The notes beneath the pieces were generated by a model that was given only the letters and a program-made list of their open reading frames with translations, searched no databases and had not been told where the DNA came from. A DNA stretch of 23,262 nucleotides from an uncultured Collinsella sp. GTDB lineage: Bacteria > Actinomycetota > Coriobacteriia > Coriobacteriales > Coriobacteriaceae. Of this stretch, positions 22,735 to 23,262 are shown piece after piece. The position numbers were made by a program, and so were the translations under genes. Within the stretch, counting starts at the first letter, position 1. The number at the start of each line of letters is the position of its first letter. The stretch lies in the NCBI GenBank assembly GCA_937981515.1, contig CALJNY010000022.1:1-23262 (forward strand), read 5' to 3'.

Positions 22735-23262
22735 ATGTCTCGTCTGCACCTTCATATCCTTGGCAGCGGCTCAAAAGGCAACTGCGCGCTCATCGAAGGC
22801 CCCCGGGGGCTCATCATGATTGACGACGGTCTTTCTCGCCGCGAGACATTAAAGCGCATGGCGGAACTGGGGCTCTCGGCAGACAACATCTCGGCTCTTC
22901 TCATTACTCATGAGCATAGCGATCACATCAAGGGTCTCGATGTCTGGTGCAAGCACTGGCACGGTCCCCTCTTTGCCAGCAGGGGCACACTTTCGAGCAA
23001 AGAAAATCTTTCGCATCTGCCTGTCGAGGAATTCGACCCCGGTGACACCCTATCCATTGCCGGCATCCACGTGCAAACCTACTCAACATCACACGATGTC
23101 ATAAATCCAATCGGCTTTCGATTCGACGCCCTCGATGATTCCATCGGCTTTGCTACCGACACCGGAGAGCTATCGAGCCAAGCCATGAACACCCTCAAAG
23201 ATTGTCGAGTCCTCGCGCTCGAAAGCAACCACGATGTGACCATGCTGCGCGAGGGAGAATAT
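22735..23262 (+). CDS. Metallo-beta-lactamase-fold hydrolase, YycJ/WalJ-like (partial, runs off right edge)
   Basis: Translation from the ATG at 22735 stays open for 176 codons to the window end. The start MSRLHLHILGSGSKGNCALI and the motif THEHSDH (His59, His61, Asp63, His64) mark a metallo-beta-lactamase-fold enzyme of the YycJ/WalJ group. Later metal-site positions are STSHD (His120), FATDTGEL (Asp142) and ALESNHD (His166). Members are proposed to act as 5'-3' nucleases or phosphodiesterases; in Firmicutes the gene accompanies the WalRK system, which is not seen here. The ribosome site is weak (TTTGGA). The C-terminus lies beyond the window. The RNase J or hydroxyacylglutathione hydrolase families fit less well. 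Confidence 0.88.
   Translation, partial: MSRLHLHILGSGSKGNCALIEGPRGLIMIDDGLSRRETLKRMAELGLSADNISALLITHEHSDHIKGLDVWCKHWHGPLFASRGTLSSKENLSHLPVEEFDPGDTLSIAGIHVQTYSTSHDVINPIGFRFDALDDSIGFATDTGELSSQAMNTLKDCRVLALESNHDVTMLREGEY

Overview
The window looks like chromosomal DNA from a high-GC, gut-type actinobacterium of the Coriobacteriia, most likely Collinsella or a close relative. This is inference from gene content and style: an actinobacterial EF-G-like paralogue, a Tat-type lipoprotein binding protein, the tilS-hpt-ftsH block, an orphan LarE, and hairpin repeats with a GGGACAG core. No rRNA, tRNA, CRISPR array, prophage or transposase gene is visible.

Layout. 1-290: 5' part of an unrecognised minus-strand gene, then about 270 bases without a gene. 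557-2486: a YeiH/UPF0324 membrane protein divergent from a GntR/FCD regulator. 2598-6116: glmS (minus) divergent from a LacI-family regulator (plus); the roughly 560 bases between them hold a dense cluster of hairpin repeats plus candidate operators. 6230-7932: HAD phosphatase (minus) divergent from an orphan larE (plus). 8313-9296: a secreted or membrane-anchored DNA/RNA non-specific endonuclease. 9426-11501: an EF-G-like protein with altered GTPase motifs (minus). 11812-14082: a minus-strand operon for a polar amino acid ABC importer (binding protein, permease, ATPase; the joints overlap). 14176-14312: an element with perfect 34-bp inverted repeats. 14422-15870: a TrmA-family RNA uracil-C5 methyltransferase (plus). 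15949-18120: a PHP-family phosphatase and a class I/II aminotransferase (both minus). 18181-18240: an almost perfect 60-base hairpin. 18309-22686: ftsH, hpt and tilS (minus). 22735-end: start of a YycJ/WalJ-type metallo-beta-lactamase-fold hydrolase (plus, partial).

Most genes are housekeeping: amino-sugar synthesis for the cell wall (glmS), tRNA-Ile2 lysidine synthesis, purine salvage, membrane proteolysis, rRNA or tRNA methylation and amino acid uptake. The least explained material is between the genes. At least four hairpin repeat families lie in intergenic DNA (51-bp type A, three copies; type B, two copies; type C, two inverted pairs; type D, one copy). A, B and D share a GGGACAG core, and in A and B this core sits in the hairpin loop. 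They resemble REP/RAYT-type non-autonomous repeats, but no such transposase is in the window. The other points worth a second look are the 34-bp inverted-repeat element at 14176-14312, the degenerate GTP-binding motifs of the EF-G-like protein, and the three-cysteine orphan LarE.
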